Shown here in pieces: positions 6,525 through 12,709 of a stretch of DNA of 13,645 bases. The DNA comes from Candidatus Nitrosopumilus sp. (GTDB lineage Archaea > Thermoproteota > Nitrososphaeria > Nitrososphaerales > Nitrosopumilaceae), in contig JAOTSS010000048.1 in the NCBI GenBank assembly GCA_029864805.1, positions 1-13,645 on the forward strand, in the 5' to 3' direction. How positions within the stretch are numbered: the stretch's first letter is position 1; the number at the start of each line of letters is the position of its first letter. The position numbers were made by a program, and so were the translations under genes. The notes beneath the pieces are model-generated. The model was not told where the DNA came from. It ran no database searches and saw nothing but the letters and a program-made list of their open reading frames with translations.

Positions 6525-6662
6525 AAAAATAAAAACAGACTATTCCAAATAACTGAAAGTAATGTATTTGATCCAATTTACCAGGGAAATGTCAGGCCAA
6601 GTGACTTGCTCGATGTTTCGTCTATTTATTCATACGATAGCTTTGATGATCTGCAAGAATGA
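6525..6662 (+). pseudogene. Possible gene remnant (45 codons, no start)
   Basis: An open frame without a usable start, ending at TGA 6660-6662. The second half reads like protein (SNVFDPIYQGNVRPSDLLDV, then SSIYSYDSFDDLQE), acidic and of ordinary composition. It lies in the 766-nt gene-poor stretch after cdvB. It might be the 3' end of a deleted gene; I recognise no family and chance is a real possibility. Confidence 0.2.
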
Positions 6663-6752
6663 TTTTCTTTTATTTCATTTAGAAAATTAGAATTTTGATA
6701 TTGTTTGTGTAATGTAAATTAAATAAAATTTTGATCCATGTATGATATAACA

Positions 6753-6760
6753 TTTTTAAA
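6753..6760 (+). promoter_or_regulatory. TATA-like box before the interrupted 6782 frame
   Basis: TTTTTAAA lies 22-29 nt upstream of the GTG at 6782. It suggests that the interrupted reading frame was once, or still is, transcribed without a leader. The region is very AT-rich, so support is weak. Confidence 0.25.
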
Positions 6761-6781
6761 TTAGAATTTAAGAAATTTTTT

Positions 6782-7093
6782 GTGTTTAGGAATTACGATG
6801 TTGTGAAATGTAAAAATGGTGAACAAATAAGACTAGATAAAAAACCAATTGATCAATTTAGAGCATATTTATTAGAATTAAAAATCAGCGCATCATTAAA
6901 AGGACTAGAAAGATTAACACCATAACTTGACATCAATTTAGAAAAGAATCAAAAACACATTAAAGATAATTTTGATCCAGTTATTTCTGATGCTATAATA
7001 AAATTTTTGCTTGTGTACATGCCATATTCAACAAATACTCTGATGTCAATATTCTTGCCAGCAGATTGCTACCCTCCAATGATTTCTATTTGA
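6782..7093 (+). pseudogene. Unrecognised small gene interrupted by an in-frame stop
   Basis: From GTG 6782 one frame of 103 codons is open except for a TAA at 6923-6925. The first part reads FRNYDVVKCKNGEQIRLDKK and on to GLERLTP. After the stop it continues coding-like: LDINLEKNQKHIKDNFDPVI, then SDAIIKFLLVYMPYS, ending at TGA 7091. A single change such as CAA to TAA would explain the interruption. The N-terminal 47 codons may still make a peptide. No family recognised. The remaining bases of 6473-7238 are AT-rich with no other gene; CCTGT and ACAGG at about 7144-7166 could form a small hairpin. Confidence 0.35.
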
Positions 7094-7238
7094 ATGGGTT
7101 TTATCTCTGTCATATTCTATTCACACTATATTAATTAATAATTATCCTGTGCACAAAACAATACAGGAGTTTCCGATGAAAAATCAAAATACATTTGTTT
7201 TTCTTTCTTCGTATGTGCGAATTCTAAAATTGTGATGT

Positions 7239-8243
7239 TCATTCTATTTCCAAAAATACTGGTCTATGATCACTTGGGTCTCGTTGTCTTCCTTGAGAAT
7301 TTGTATCAATTTCTGATTCAAACTCATCATGTAAAATTCCAGATTTTGAAATAGAATCTTTCAATGCAGGAGAGACTAGAATGTGATCAAGTAACAATGG
7401 TCTGTTGTTAATATTATCGACAAAATCATTAAAGACTGCAGTGTATAGTTTGTCTGCTGGTACTTTATCCAAAAATGTGTGTTTGAGTTGCAATGAAGGA
7501 TAGTAGGTACTGCCTAGGAGTATGTCCGTAGTATTGTGTGTGACATAATACCTTTCAAAGTAGTCGATTCCAGGCCCATCATTAAAATCACCAGTAACGA
7601 TAATTTTTTTTCCAGGGTCTTGCTCTAGGAGTTCATCAAGATAGATTCTCAACCGCATTGACTCAGCTGAAATTCTACGCCTGTTTTTTACTGCATCTTT
7701 TACAAAACCTGGCCTCTTCACAGGATCATTCCATCTACTTTTACCCTCATGAACATACTTTGATTTTGTATGCAGGATCACAATACGATATTCTTGATTG
7801 TTATATTTTCCATCTAAAATTAAAGGTAATCTTGTAAAATCATAACTATCTAGATTAAGGTCACCATCTACATCTACTTCCCATACATTTTCAAGTTCTT
7901 TTGATGCGTCATCTGAGGCTAAATCTGCCTCTTTGAATACGCCTGATTTTTTTACAAGGGCATAGATTTTTTGGGCGCCCCCATCAATTCCTCCATGTAC
8001 ATCAAAGAGAGTATTGTTATTTTCAGAAAGATATGTTTGAACAAACAATTCCATTTCTTTAATGCTGCTTGGTCCTTCTTCAATTGTAATTACATCCGGG
8101 TTAGAAGATAAGATGACATTTGACACTCTTTTTGCAAGAGCATCAACACTTGTAATTCCAGAATATGTATCCTTGAATCCTATTTTATTTCCGTTAACAA
8201 ACCAATTATTCATCCATTGAATATTCCAATTTACAAACCTCAT
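7239..8243 (-). CDS. Endonuclease/exonuclease/phosphatase (EEP) family hydrolase
   Basis: 334 aa from ATG 8243. The DNase I/exonuclease III/sphingomyelinase fold is recognisable by its ordered metal and catalytic residues: Asn7 in VNWNIQW, Glu55 or Glu56 in VITIEEGPS, His158 in IVILHTKSK, Asp219 and Asn221 in VTGDFNDGP, Asp286 in LLLDHILVSP, and the terminal Asp325-His326 in PSDHRPVFLEIE. All expected active-site residues are present, so it should be an active Mg-dependent phosphodiesterase or phosphomonoesterase. Nucleic acid, phospholipid and inositol phosphate substrates all occur in this superfamily and cannot be separated here. No signal peptide is present, so a cytosolic location is likely. 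A TATA-like box lies 22-30 nt upstream. The gene is co-oriented with the patatin gene but 288 nt downstream of it with its own promoter. Confidence 0.82.
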   Translation of the reverse strand: MRFVNWNIQWMNNWFVNGNKIGFKDTYSGITSVDALAKRVSNVILSSNPDVITIEEGPSSIKEMELFVQTYLSENNNTLFDVHGGIDGGAQKIYALVKKSGVFKEADLASDDASKELENVWEVDVDGDLNLDSYDFTRLPLILDGKYNNQEYRIVILHTKSKYVHEGKSRWNDPVKRPGFVKDAVKNRRRISAESMRLRIYLDELLEQDPGKKIIVTGDFNDGPGIDYFERYYVTHNTTDILLGSTYYPSLQLKHTFLDKVPADKLYTAVFNDFVDNINNRPLLLDHILVSPALKDSISKSGILHDEFESEIDTNSQGRQRDPSDHRPVFLEIE

Positions 8244-8264
8244 AATTTATTGTATTTGGATGTT

Positions 8265-8273
8265 AATATTTAA
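8265..8273 (-). promoter_or_regulatory. TATA box of the EEP gene
   Basis: On the minus strand TTAAATATT lies 22-30 nt before ATG 8243, the standard leaderless spacing. Confidence 0.45.
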
Positions 8274-8317
8274 GTGGTTTTTAATTTATTTTGTAAAAAG
8301 TTAGCTGCAAAAATAAT

Positions 8318-8331
8318 TTGCGATGTCGCAA
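8318..8331. other. Perfect short palindrome TTGCGA-TG-TCGCAA
   Basis: A 6-bp perfect inverted repeat with a 2-nt centre, lying 75 nt upstream of the EEP start. With one bulged base, flanking AATT and AATT extend the pairing. It is a candidate protein-binding site; the 2-nt loop makes an RNA hairpin less likely. Confidence 0.25.
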
Positions 8332-8337
8332 TTCCCA

Positions 8338-8385
8338 GTTCCAAGTGGATGGGATTCACCCACTAACATGGGCATTTTGGGCGCA
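8338..8385 (-). repeat. Possible diverged repeat copy E with hairpin
   Basis: The minus strand contains GTGGGTGAATCCCATCC preceded by GCGCCCAAAATG, resembling the GGTGAATCCCCG core of copy B. Much weaker than A-D. Inside it AGTGGATG (8344-8351) pairs with CACCCACT (8357-8364) with one mismatch around a 5-nt loop. Confidence 0.2.
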
Positions 8386-8531
8386 TCTATTGAACCACAC
8401 CTGATTATGATACTAACTTGTCTTTAGAAAAATTTCATTCTATATATCCATTAAAAAAATCTAATTTTTAATGATAAAATTTATGCATAATTTTTAAAAT
8501 AGAAATGTAAACATCCAGTTAGCAGATCCTA

Positions 8532-10292
8532 CTAAGGCAGGAGAAGAGAAGCCTGCCTAGGAGTCAACCCCATCTTTTCTCCTTTTGATTCTAACTCCTT
8601 TACCAAATCAATGAATGCCCAAAGCCTGCCAACAATAAAATCATAGTTTAATGGTTCGTAAACCTTGAGGAGTTCATCAGTATCTTTCAAATGAGTGTTC
8701 AATTTATTTATAATCTCATCAGACGGATACATACTTGTGTTAGGTTCCTGTAAACTATCAACAATTTTAATTAAATTACCAACAAGCATCTTAAATGCAT
8801 CTCTTTTGCCTTGTTCTAGTAACGAGGATATAGTACGTTTCGAGTAATCGGCCCATTTATCTGAAATTGAATCCTTTTTGTCATTTTCATTATTAGTTAG
8901 TTCTACTCGCATAATCTTTTCAATTGTAAATTCGCCTGTTAACAGTTCCAAGTACTTTCTAGGTTTATCACCACGAGACTTGCTTTTACCTGGTTTACTA
9001 AGTAGAACTCTAAGATTGTTCTCTATTTCCTTTTGTTTTTTCTCGTTTACTGGGTTATTTTTTACAATGTCAATTAGTTTTATAGCTAAATCGGCATAAT
9101 CATTTACTAAATTTGCTACCTTTTCTTCATACTTTGTTTTATCATGAAACATGATGTCATTTTTTCTATTTAGTTGTCCATCATGATCTTGTGGAACAGG
9201 TGTTTCTTTGGTTGGCCACACATTAGCAATGTAGACATCAAGATTTGGAACAATCTGACTATTTTGTTCACCAACACTTACTATTTTGCTATGAAGTGCT
9301 TCAAGACCTATTTCTGCTTCTGCCTTTTTTACCCAATAACTTTGATGTGCATTTATGAGTTCTCGCAATGGAGTGTTACTTAGATATTGTCCATCCCAAA
9401 AGTAACGTGTATTTGAATTATCGTTAGAATTTTTTGTTGTGCTGGATTTTATTTCTGTATAATCATAGTGAATTGGTACAGATGAACTTGCCATCACATG
9501 ATCGAGTTTGATGCCTTTAGGATATTCGATTGTAATAGATTTATCATCTCCATACTCTGTTTTCCATTCAAGTACGGGTTTTCCTTTGTCTTTTACTATG
9601 TTACCATCTATTTCTTTAATTTTTGGATAACTATCAAATGTCACTGTTGTACCTGTTTCAACATCAATGCTAACTACAAGAAGTCTTGGTTGAACATCTT
9701 CTGATTTTGTTTTTATGGGATGTTCTTTGTCGTTCCAATATTTTTCTCTTATTATATTTTTTAGCGGTTCGTTGGAATAATGAGCCCAGGACAAAACGGG
9801 GTTATCTAAAAGGGAATCAAAGAACTTGGTATCTGGCGTGAATGATGGCTTGGAAAAGACATTGATTGCTCCATATGCTTTTAATTGTTTTACAGAATAA
9901 TGCCTTCTAGCAGCCTCAGTTGTAGCAGCATTAGGAACAAGACCATATGTAAAATTCCACCAATGCTCAAACAAGGAAGATTCTACTGTTGTTAGAGTCG
10001 AAGTATCTTCTGTCCAAAAATTTTCTAGCATTTCTGCTGAACCTTTCCAACTTTCCTTATTGCTGATATTTTCTATGTCTTTTTTTCTTTTTAATACATA
10101 ACTTAGCAATATTGCAGAATTTATGGATCCAATAGAAGTACCAGCTAATATGTCAAATACATTCTCTTTATCCTTAATTTCTTTGTAGATCCAATCGTAG
10201 AATACCCTGTAGACTCCAGCCTCATATGCACCGAGTGCTGCACCGCCTTGAAGGACAAGAGCCCTTTGTTTGTCTAGTATGTTGTTTGCCAC
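8532..10292 (-). CDS. Patatin-like phospholipase, DUF3734 type
   Basis: 586 aa if started at GTG 10292; in-frame GTGs at 10310 and 10307 would add 5-6 residues. A TATA-like box at 10317-10324 sits 25-32 nt before 10292 and favours it. The N-terminal patatin domain has the oxyanion-hole segment ALVLQGGAALGAYEAG, the nucleophile elbow LAGTSIGS (Ser53) and the dyad aspartate in YFWDGQYLS (Asp300), giving a Ser-Asp lipid acyl hydrolase. The glycine-rich loop reads GGAALG, not the usual GGGxxG, and the Asp motif is DGQ rather than DGG or DGA. The segment VYIANVWPTKETPVPQ followed by RKNDIMFHDKTKYEE resembles the DUF3734 region found after patatin in large family members. The last 180 residues are charged and helical. 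No signal peptide. Substrate probably membrane phospholipid or a lipid ester; not provable here. Confidence 0.85.
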   Translation of the reverse strand: MANNILDKQRALVLQGGAALGAYEAGVYRVFYDWIYKEIKDKENVFDILAGTSIGSINSAILLSYVLKRKKDIENISNKESWKGSAEMLENFWTEDTSTLTTVESSLFEHWWNFTYGLVPNAATTEAARRHYSVKQLKAYGAINVFSKPSFTPDTKFFDSLLDNPVLSWAHYSNEPLKNIIREKYWNDKEHPIKTKSEDVQPRLLVVSIDVETGTTVTFDSYPKIKEIDGNIVKDKGKPVLEWKTEYGDDKSITIEYPKGIKLDHVMASSSVPIHYDYTEIKSSTTKNSNDNSNTRYFWDGQYLSNTPLRELINAHQSYWVKKAEAEIGLEALHSKIVSVGEQNSQIVPNLDVYIANVWPTKETPVPQDHDGQLNRKNDIMFHDKTKYEEKVANLVNDYADLAIKLIDIVKNNPVNEKKQKEIENNLRVLLSKPGKSKSRGDKPRKYLELLTGEFTIEKIMRVELTNNENDKKDSISDKWADYSKRTISSLLEQGKRDAFKMLVGNLIKIVDSLQEPNTSMYPSDEIINKLNTHLKDTDELLKVYEPLNYDFIVGRLWAFIDLVKELESKGEKMGLTPRQASLLLP

Positions 10293-10316
10293 TAGACTGA
10301 TGATCACCACAATCTT

Positions 10317-10324
10317 GTTTAAAA
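10317..10324 (-). promoter_or_regulatory. TATA-like box of the patatin gene
   Basis: On the minus strand TTTTAAAC lies 25-32 nt upstream of GTG 10292 but only 7-14 nt upstream of GTG 10310, which decides the start. It overlaps a small palindrome TTGTTT-A-AAACAA (10315-10327). Confidence 0.4.
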
Positions 10325-10405
10325 CAATTTGGACTCAAAATAGAAAAAGCAGTTTTATGAACAAGCTGACGTGTATCGATATAAAGTATTCACGAATTAA
10401 TCAAT

Positions 10406-10439
10406 GCCTCCAAAAATTTTAAAAAATCCTACTGGAGGC
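10406..10439. other. Stem-loop GCCTCCA / TGGAGGC
   Basis: A 7-bp GC-rich perfect stem (10406-10412 with 10433-10439) around a 20-nt AT-rich loop, in the divergent region upstream of the patatin gene. Another palindrome, AAACTAGTTT, follows at 10450-10459. Function unknown; GC-rich stems stand out in this AT-rich DNA. Confidence 0.3.
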
Positions 10440-10470
10440 GAGTTTTGTTAAACTAGTTTGATACTCTCAA

Positions 10471-10515
10471 CAATTCCATGTGATTCGTCCTCATTTTGAG
10501 GATAGAAATGGATGC
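10471..10515 (-). repeat. Dispersed repeat copy D
   Basis: On the minus strand GCATCCATTTCTATCCTCAA is followed by AATGAGGACGAATCACATGG then AATTG, aligning with copies A, B and C through the first 45 bases. CCTCAAAATGAGG forms a small hairpin. It begins 15 nt after the stop of the GNAT remnant, just as copy B begins 16 nt after the stop of its upstream gene. Confidence 0.45.
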
Positions 10516-10530
10516 AGACAGGTGTGAAAG

Positions 10531-10761
10531 TTAGATTTTAAATAATTCTTTTGCATTTTCACAATAATTAAACAATCTTGCTCCCGCAATTATTCTGCGT
10601 AGATTGAGTTTTATCACTAATGCTTTTCTTGCATCATAGAGTTTTGTAGCAACTCCTAAACGTCTATGATTTGGGTGTGATGACACATCAGCTCCATACA
10701 GTGTATCGCCATTAGGATTATGAATTTTTGAACATTTTCCCCTTAGTTGTATTTTAATAGT
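10531..10761 (-). pseudogene. GNAT acetyltransferase remnant, lacking start and both ends
   Basis: An open minus-strand frame (76 codons plus TAA) bounded upstream by a stop and without an ATG, GTG or TTG start. The translation contains a textbook GNAT acetyl-CoA-binding core: LYGADVSSHPNHRRLGVATK, then LYDARKALVIKLNLRRIIAG, then ARLFNYCENAKELFKI and stop. R-R-L-G-V-A is the pyrophosphate-binding R/Q-x-x-G-x-A loop and SSHPNHRR the preceding strand. The region before the core is about 30 residues instead of the usual 60 or more, and the C-terminal strands are missing, so this is a remnant rather than a working enzyme. The sequence recalls GNAT domains fused to carbon-nitrogen hydrolases, but that is only resemblance. 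Its 5' end overlaps the promoter of the divergent copper oxidase gene. Confidence 0.6.
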
Positions 10762-10768
10762 TTAATAC
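10761..10768 (+). promoter_or_regulatory. TATA-like box of the copper oxidase gene
   Basis: TTTAATAC lies 21-28 nt upstream of ATG 10789, consistent with a leaderless mRNA. It sits at the truncated 5' end of the GNAT remnant on the other strand. Confidence 0.45.
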
Positions 10769-10788
10769 AGTTTTGAGAATAGTTCTAG

Positions 10789-12351
10789 ATGGGTAATGAA
10801 AATGATTATGCTCAAATTGGGAAATGGGAAATAATAAAACCTCAATTCAAACATCTACCTGTTCATCTGGCTCTACTTCATACAGGTGAAGTCTTGGCTT
10901 TTGGCGGATCTGCAAATGAAAAAGAAATGCAAGGAAAGTGGTATCTTCCGGAAATATTTGTGCCAAATTATTCTGATCATAATATTGGTACACTAAAGGA
11001 AATCTCTGACGTCGGAATAGAAGGTGATTTGTTCTGTGTAGGACATGCCTATATGCCTGATGGCAAACTATTTCTTGCTGGTGGCACCTACAGGTATGAT
11101 GGATTTTTCAATCTAGAAATGACATTTCCGCCATTTTCAGGATTGGAACAATCGTACGTTTTTGATCCTATGGATCATAGTTGGACCAGACTCCCAAACA
11201 TGAAACATGGAAGATGGTATCCCACATGTGTTATGTTGGAAGATGGAAGTATCGCAACATTTGCAGGGCTCACAAAATGGCCACCATGGTTAATTCTAAA
11301 TCATCATGAAATTTGTAAAAAAGATGGAGACCAATACATCTGGAAACATATGGATGGTGCCAACAAATTCCTTCCGTTATATCCCAGAATTCACCTCATG
11401 CCAAATGGAGAATTATTTTATTCTGGATCTTACAATACGCACATGACCTTTCCTTTCTCGATGTATGGGTTTAATATTGGTGTGTTTAAGCCAGGAGAAA
11501 AAGGTTGGAAAAAAATTCCCAACCCAAAAAATATGCACAGGCAAGAGGGTTCCAGTGTTTTACTCCCAATTAATCCTCCTTATGATGAGTGGCAGGTGAT
11601 GCTTATGGGTGGTGGTGATACTGTAGGCAATCACATTACAAACAAAACAGAAATCATAAAATTTGATTATAACTCTAAAAAAATTCCTCAGTTTGAAGAA
11701 TACAAAAACATGATACATGATAGATATTATGTCTATGCTGTAATTTTGCCTGATCAGAATATTTTCGTCGCAGGAGGAAAAGGAGGACACATGGATCATC
11801 ATCATGGAAATCAAGGATGTCTTGATGAGTCTACAGGTAATCCAAAGCATACCGATGATGCAGTGATGGACGCAGAGATGTTCATAACCAAAGAAGAAAG
11901 ATGGGTCAAAGTTGCAAAAATGTCCGTTGACAGATTATACCACTCTAATGCAATTTTGTTGCAAGACGGAAGTGTGATGACTGCTGGAAGTAATCCATCA
12001 AGAAAGTGTTTTGAAAAGAGAATTGAAATCTACAAACCTTCCTATTTCTTTAAGGGGAAACGGCCCGAAATTACAACTTCTCCCTCAGAGATAAAATATG
12101 GAAAATCATTTGAAATTGAAACTTTGGATGCTAAATCTATTGAATCAGTTGCAATAATACATCCATCAAACACCACTCATTGCCTTAATCCTGAACAACG
12201 ATACATCGGTCTGGAATTTGAAACAAATGACAATATCTTATCCGTAAAAGTACCTGAAAACAAAAGTCTTGCACCTCCTGGATATTATATGCTTTTTATC
12301 TTAAATTCTGAAGGAATCCCGAATGTTGCTCCATTTGTATTGCTGTTATAA
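10789..12351 (+). CDS. Galactose/glyoxal-oxidase-like copper radical oxidase
   Basis: 520 aa, a kelch-type beta-propeller followed by the galactose-oxidase C-terminal (DUF1929-like) beta-sandwich. All copper-radical residues of the family can be placed: Cys83 (GDLFCVGHAYMPDG) and Tyr144 (GRWYPTCV) for the cross-linked Cys-Tyr cofactor, the axial Tyr384 and ligand His385 (DRLYHSNAIL), and ligand His464 (NTTHCLNPEQRY). Repeats of the form LPDGxVLxxGG mark the blades. The end, APPGYYMLFILNSEGIPNVA, is the family signature. Such enzymes oxidise primary alcohols or aldehydes to aldehydes or acids with O2, giving H2O2. A His-rich loop GGHMDHHHGNQGC (332-344) is additional. There is no signal peptide, and a TAG stop directly precedes the ATG, so the N-terminus cannot extend. 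Known homologues are mostly exported. Substrate unknown. Confidence 0.85.
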   Translation: MGNENDYAQIGKWEIIKPQFKHLPVHLALLHTGEVLAFGGSANEKEMQGKWYLPEIFVPNYSDHNIGTLKEISDVGIEGDLFCVGHAYMPDGKLFLAGGTYRYDGFFNLEMTFPPFSGLEQSYVFDPMDHSWTRLPNMKHGRWYPTCVMLEDGSIATFAGLTKWPPWLILNHHEICKKDGDQYIWKHMDGANKFLPLYPRIHLMPNGELFYSGSYNTHMTFPFSMYGFNIGVFKPGEKGWKKIPNPKNMHRQEGSSVLLPINPPYDEWQVMLMGGGDTVGNHITNKTEIIKFDYNSKKIPQFEEYKNMIHDRYYVYAVILPDQNIFVAGGKGGHMDHHHGNQGCLDESTGNPKHTDDAVMDAEMFITKEERWVKVAKMSVDRLYHSNAILLQDGSVMTAGSNPSRKCFEKRIEIYKPSYFFKGKRPEITTSPSEIKYGKSFEIETLDAKSIESVAIIHPSNTTHCLNPEQRYIGLEFETNDNILSVKVPENKSLAPPGYYMLFILNSEGIPNVAPFVLLL

Positions 12352-12502
12352 TTATGATGTTTTATTCTCAAAAATCCATGTAGTTTATTTTGATTTCTTA
12401 GGTACAAAACTATGTTCAAAATATGGGTCAGAACTTTATTGTGGTGTAACCGGTCAGGTTCGTTTTTCTAAAAAACTGCTGAAGTGTTACTTTTCATCCA
12501 TT

Positions 12503-12533
12503 AATTAGATAATTAATAGAAATTAATCTAATT
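12503..12533. terminator. AT-rich hairpin after the copper oxidase gene, with downstream T-run
   Basis: AATTAGATAATT pairs with AATTAATCTAATT (one bulge) around a 6-nt loop. A run of seven T follows at 12556-12562. Archaeal termination relies mainly on T-runs, so the T7 is the more credible signal. The span before it (12352-12502) holds only a frame with a degenerate cysteine pattern, described among the rejected items. Confidence 0.3.
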
Positions 12534-12570
12534 CTAAAAATTAAACCCGTTCATGTTTTTTTAGTTCTTA

Positions 12571-12660
12571 CACGTGGGTCTGAAAACTACTTGCCTAACT
12601 ATAACCCCAGTACAACATGTTTGGGGATATAGTTAAGGCGTAGTATTTCATACCCACGTG
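12571..12660. repeat. 90-bp near-perfect palindrome
   Basis: The left arm 12571-12609 (starts CACGTGGGTCTGAAAACTAC, ends AACTATAACCCCA) and right arm 12622-12660 (ends TACCCACGTG) are reverse complements apart from two substitutions and small bulges. The 12-nt centre GTACAACATGTT contains the palindrome AACATGTT. The outer CACGTG is itself a palindrome. It would extrude as a cruciform or fold as a hairpin of about 38 bp. It begins 8 nt after a T7 run and ends 11 nt before the TATA-like box of the CBS gene. A MITE-like insertion, an RNA hairpin or a regulatory site are all possible; no target-site duplication was seen. Confidence 0.8.
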
Positions 12661-12670
12661 CAAATGTTAA

Positions 12671-12678
12671 ACATATTA
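12671..12678 (+). promoter_or_regulatory. TATA-like box near the CBS gene
   Basis: ACATATTA lies 21-28 nt upstream of the ATG at 12699, which is one base out of frame with the CBS protein. Relative to the in-frame TTG at 12710 it is 32-39 nt upstream. This bears on where translation really starts. Confidence 0.3.
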
Positions 12679-12709
12679 GCAATTCTAATTGTAAAAAAAT
12701 GACAGACTT

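Noticed and set aside
6923..6925. In-frame TAA here and at 2199 as evidence for stop-codon reassignment or programmed readthrough
   Set aside because: Several intact genes in the window end properly at TAA (bioF, copper oxidase, the 34-aa gene), and no stem-loop typical of selenocysteine insertion is seen (that would also use TGA). Pseudogenisation is simpler.
7174..7230. Short plus-strand ORF starting ATGAAAAATCAAAATAC with upstream AGGAG
   Set aside because: Only 18 codons with no recognisable feature; it runs toward the convergent EEP gene end and is indistinguishable from chance.
7239..10292. EEP nuclease-like plus patatin pair as an antiviral system
   Set aside because: Patatins act as effectors in some defence systems, but no nucleotide cyclase, sensor or ATPase is adjacent. 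The genes have separate promoters, a 288-nt gap and DUF3734 rather than CapV-like features.
12323..12508. 61-aa ORF after the copper oxidase gene containing LCSKYGSELYCGVTGQ and LKCYF
   Set aside because: Its only ATG lies inside the oxidase gene in another frame and there is no independent start. The cysteine spacing hints at a degenerate zinc ribbon (CxxY in place of CxxC), but this is too weak to call.
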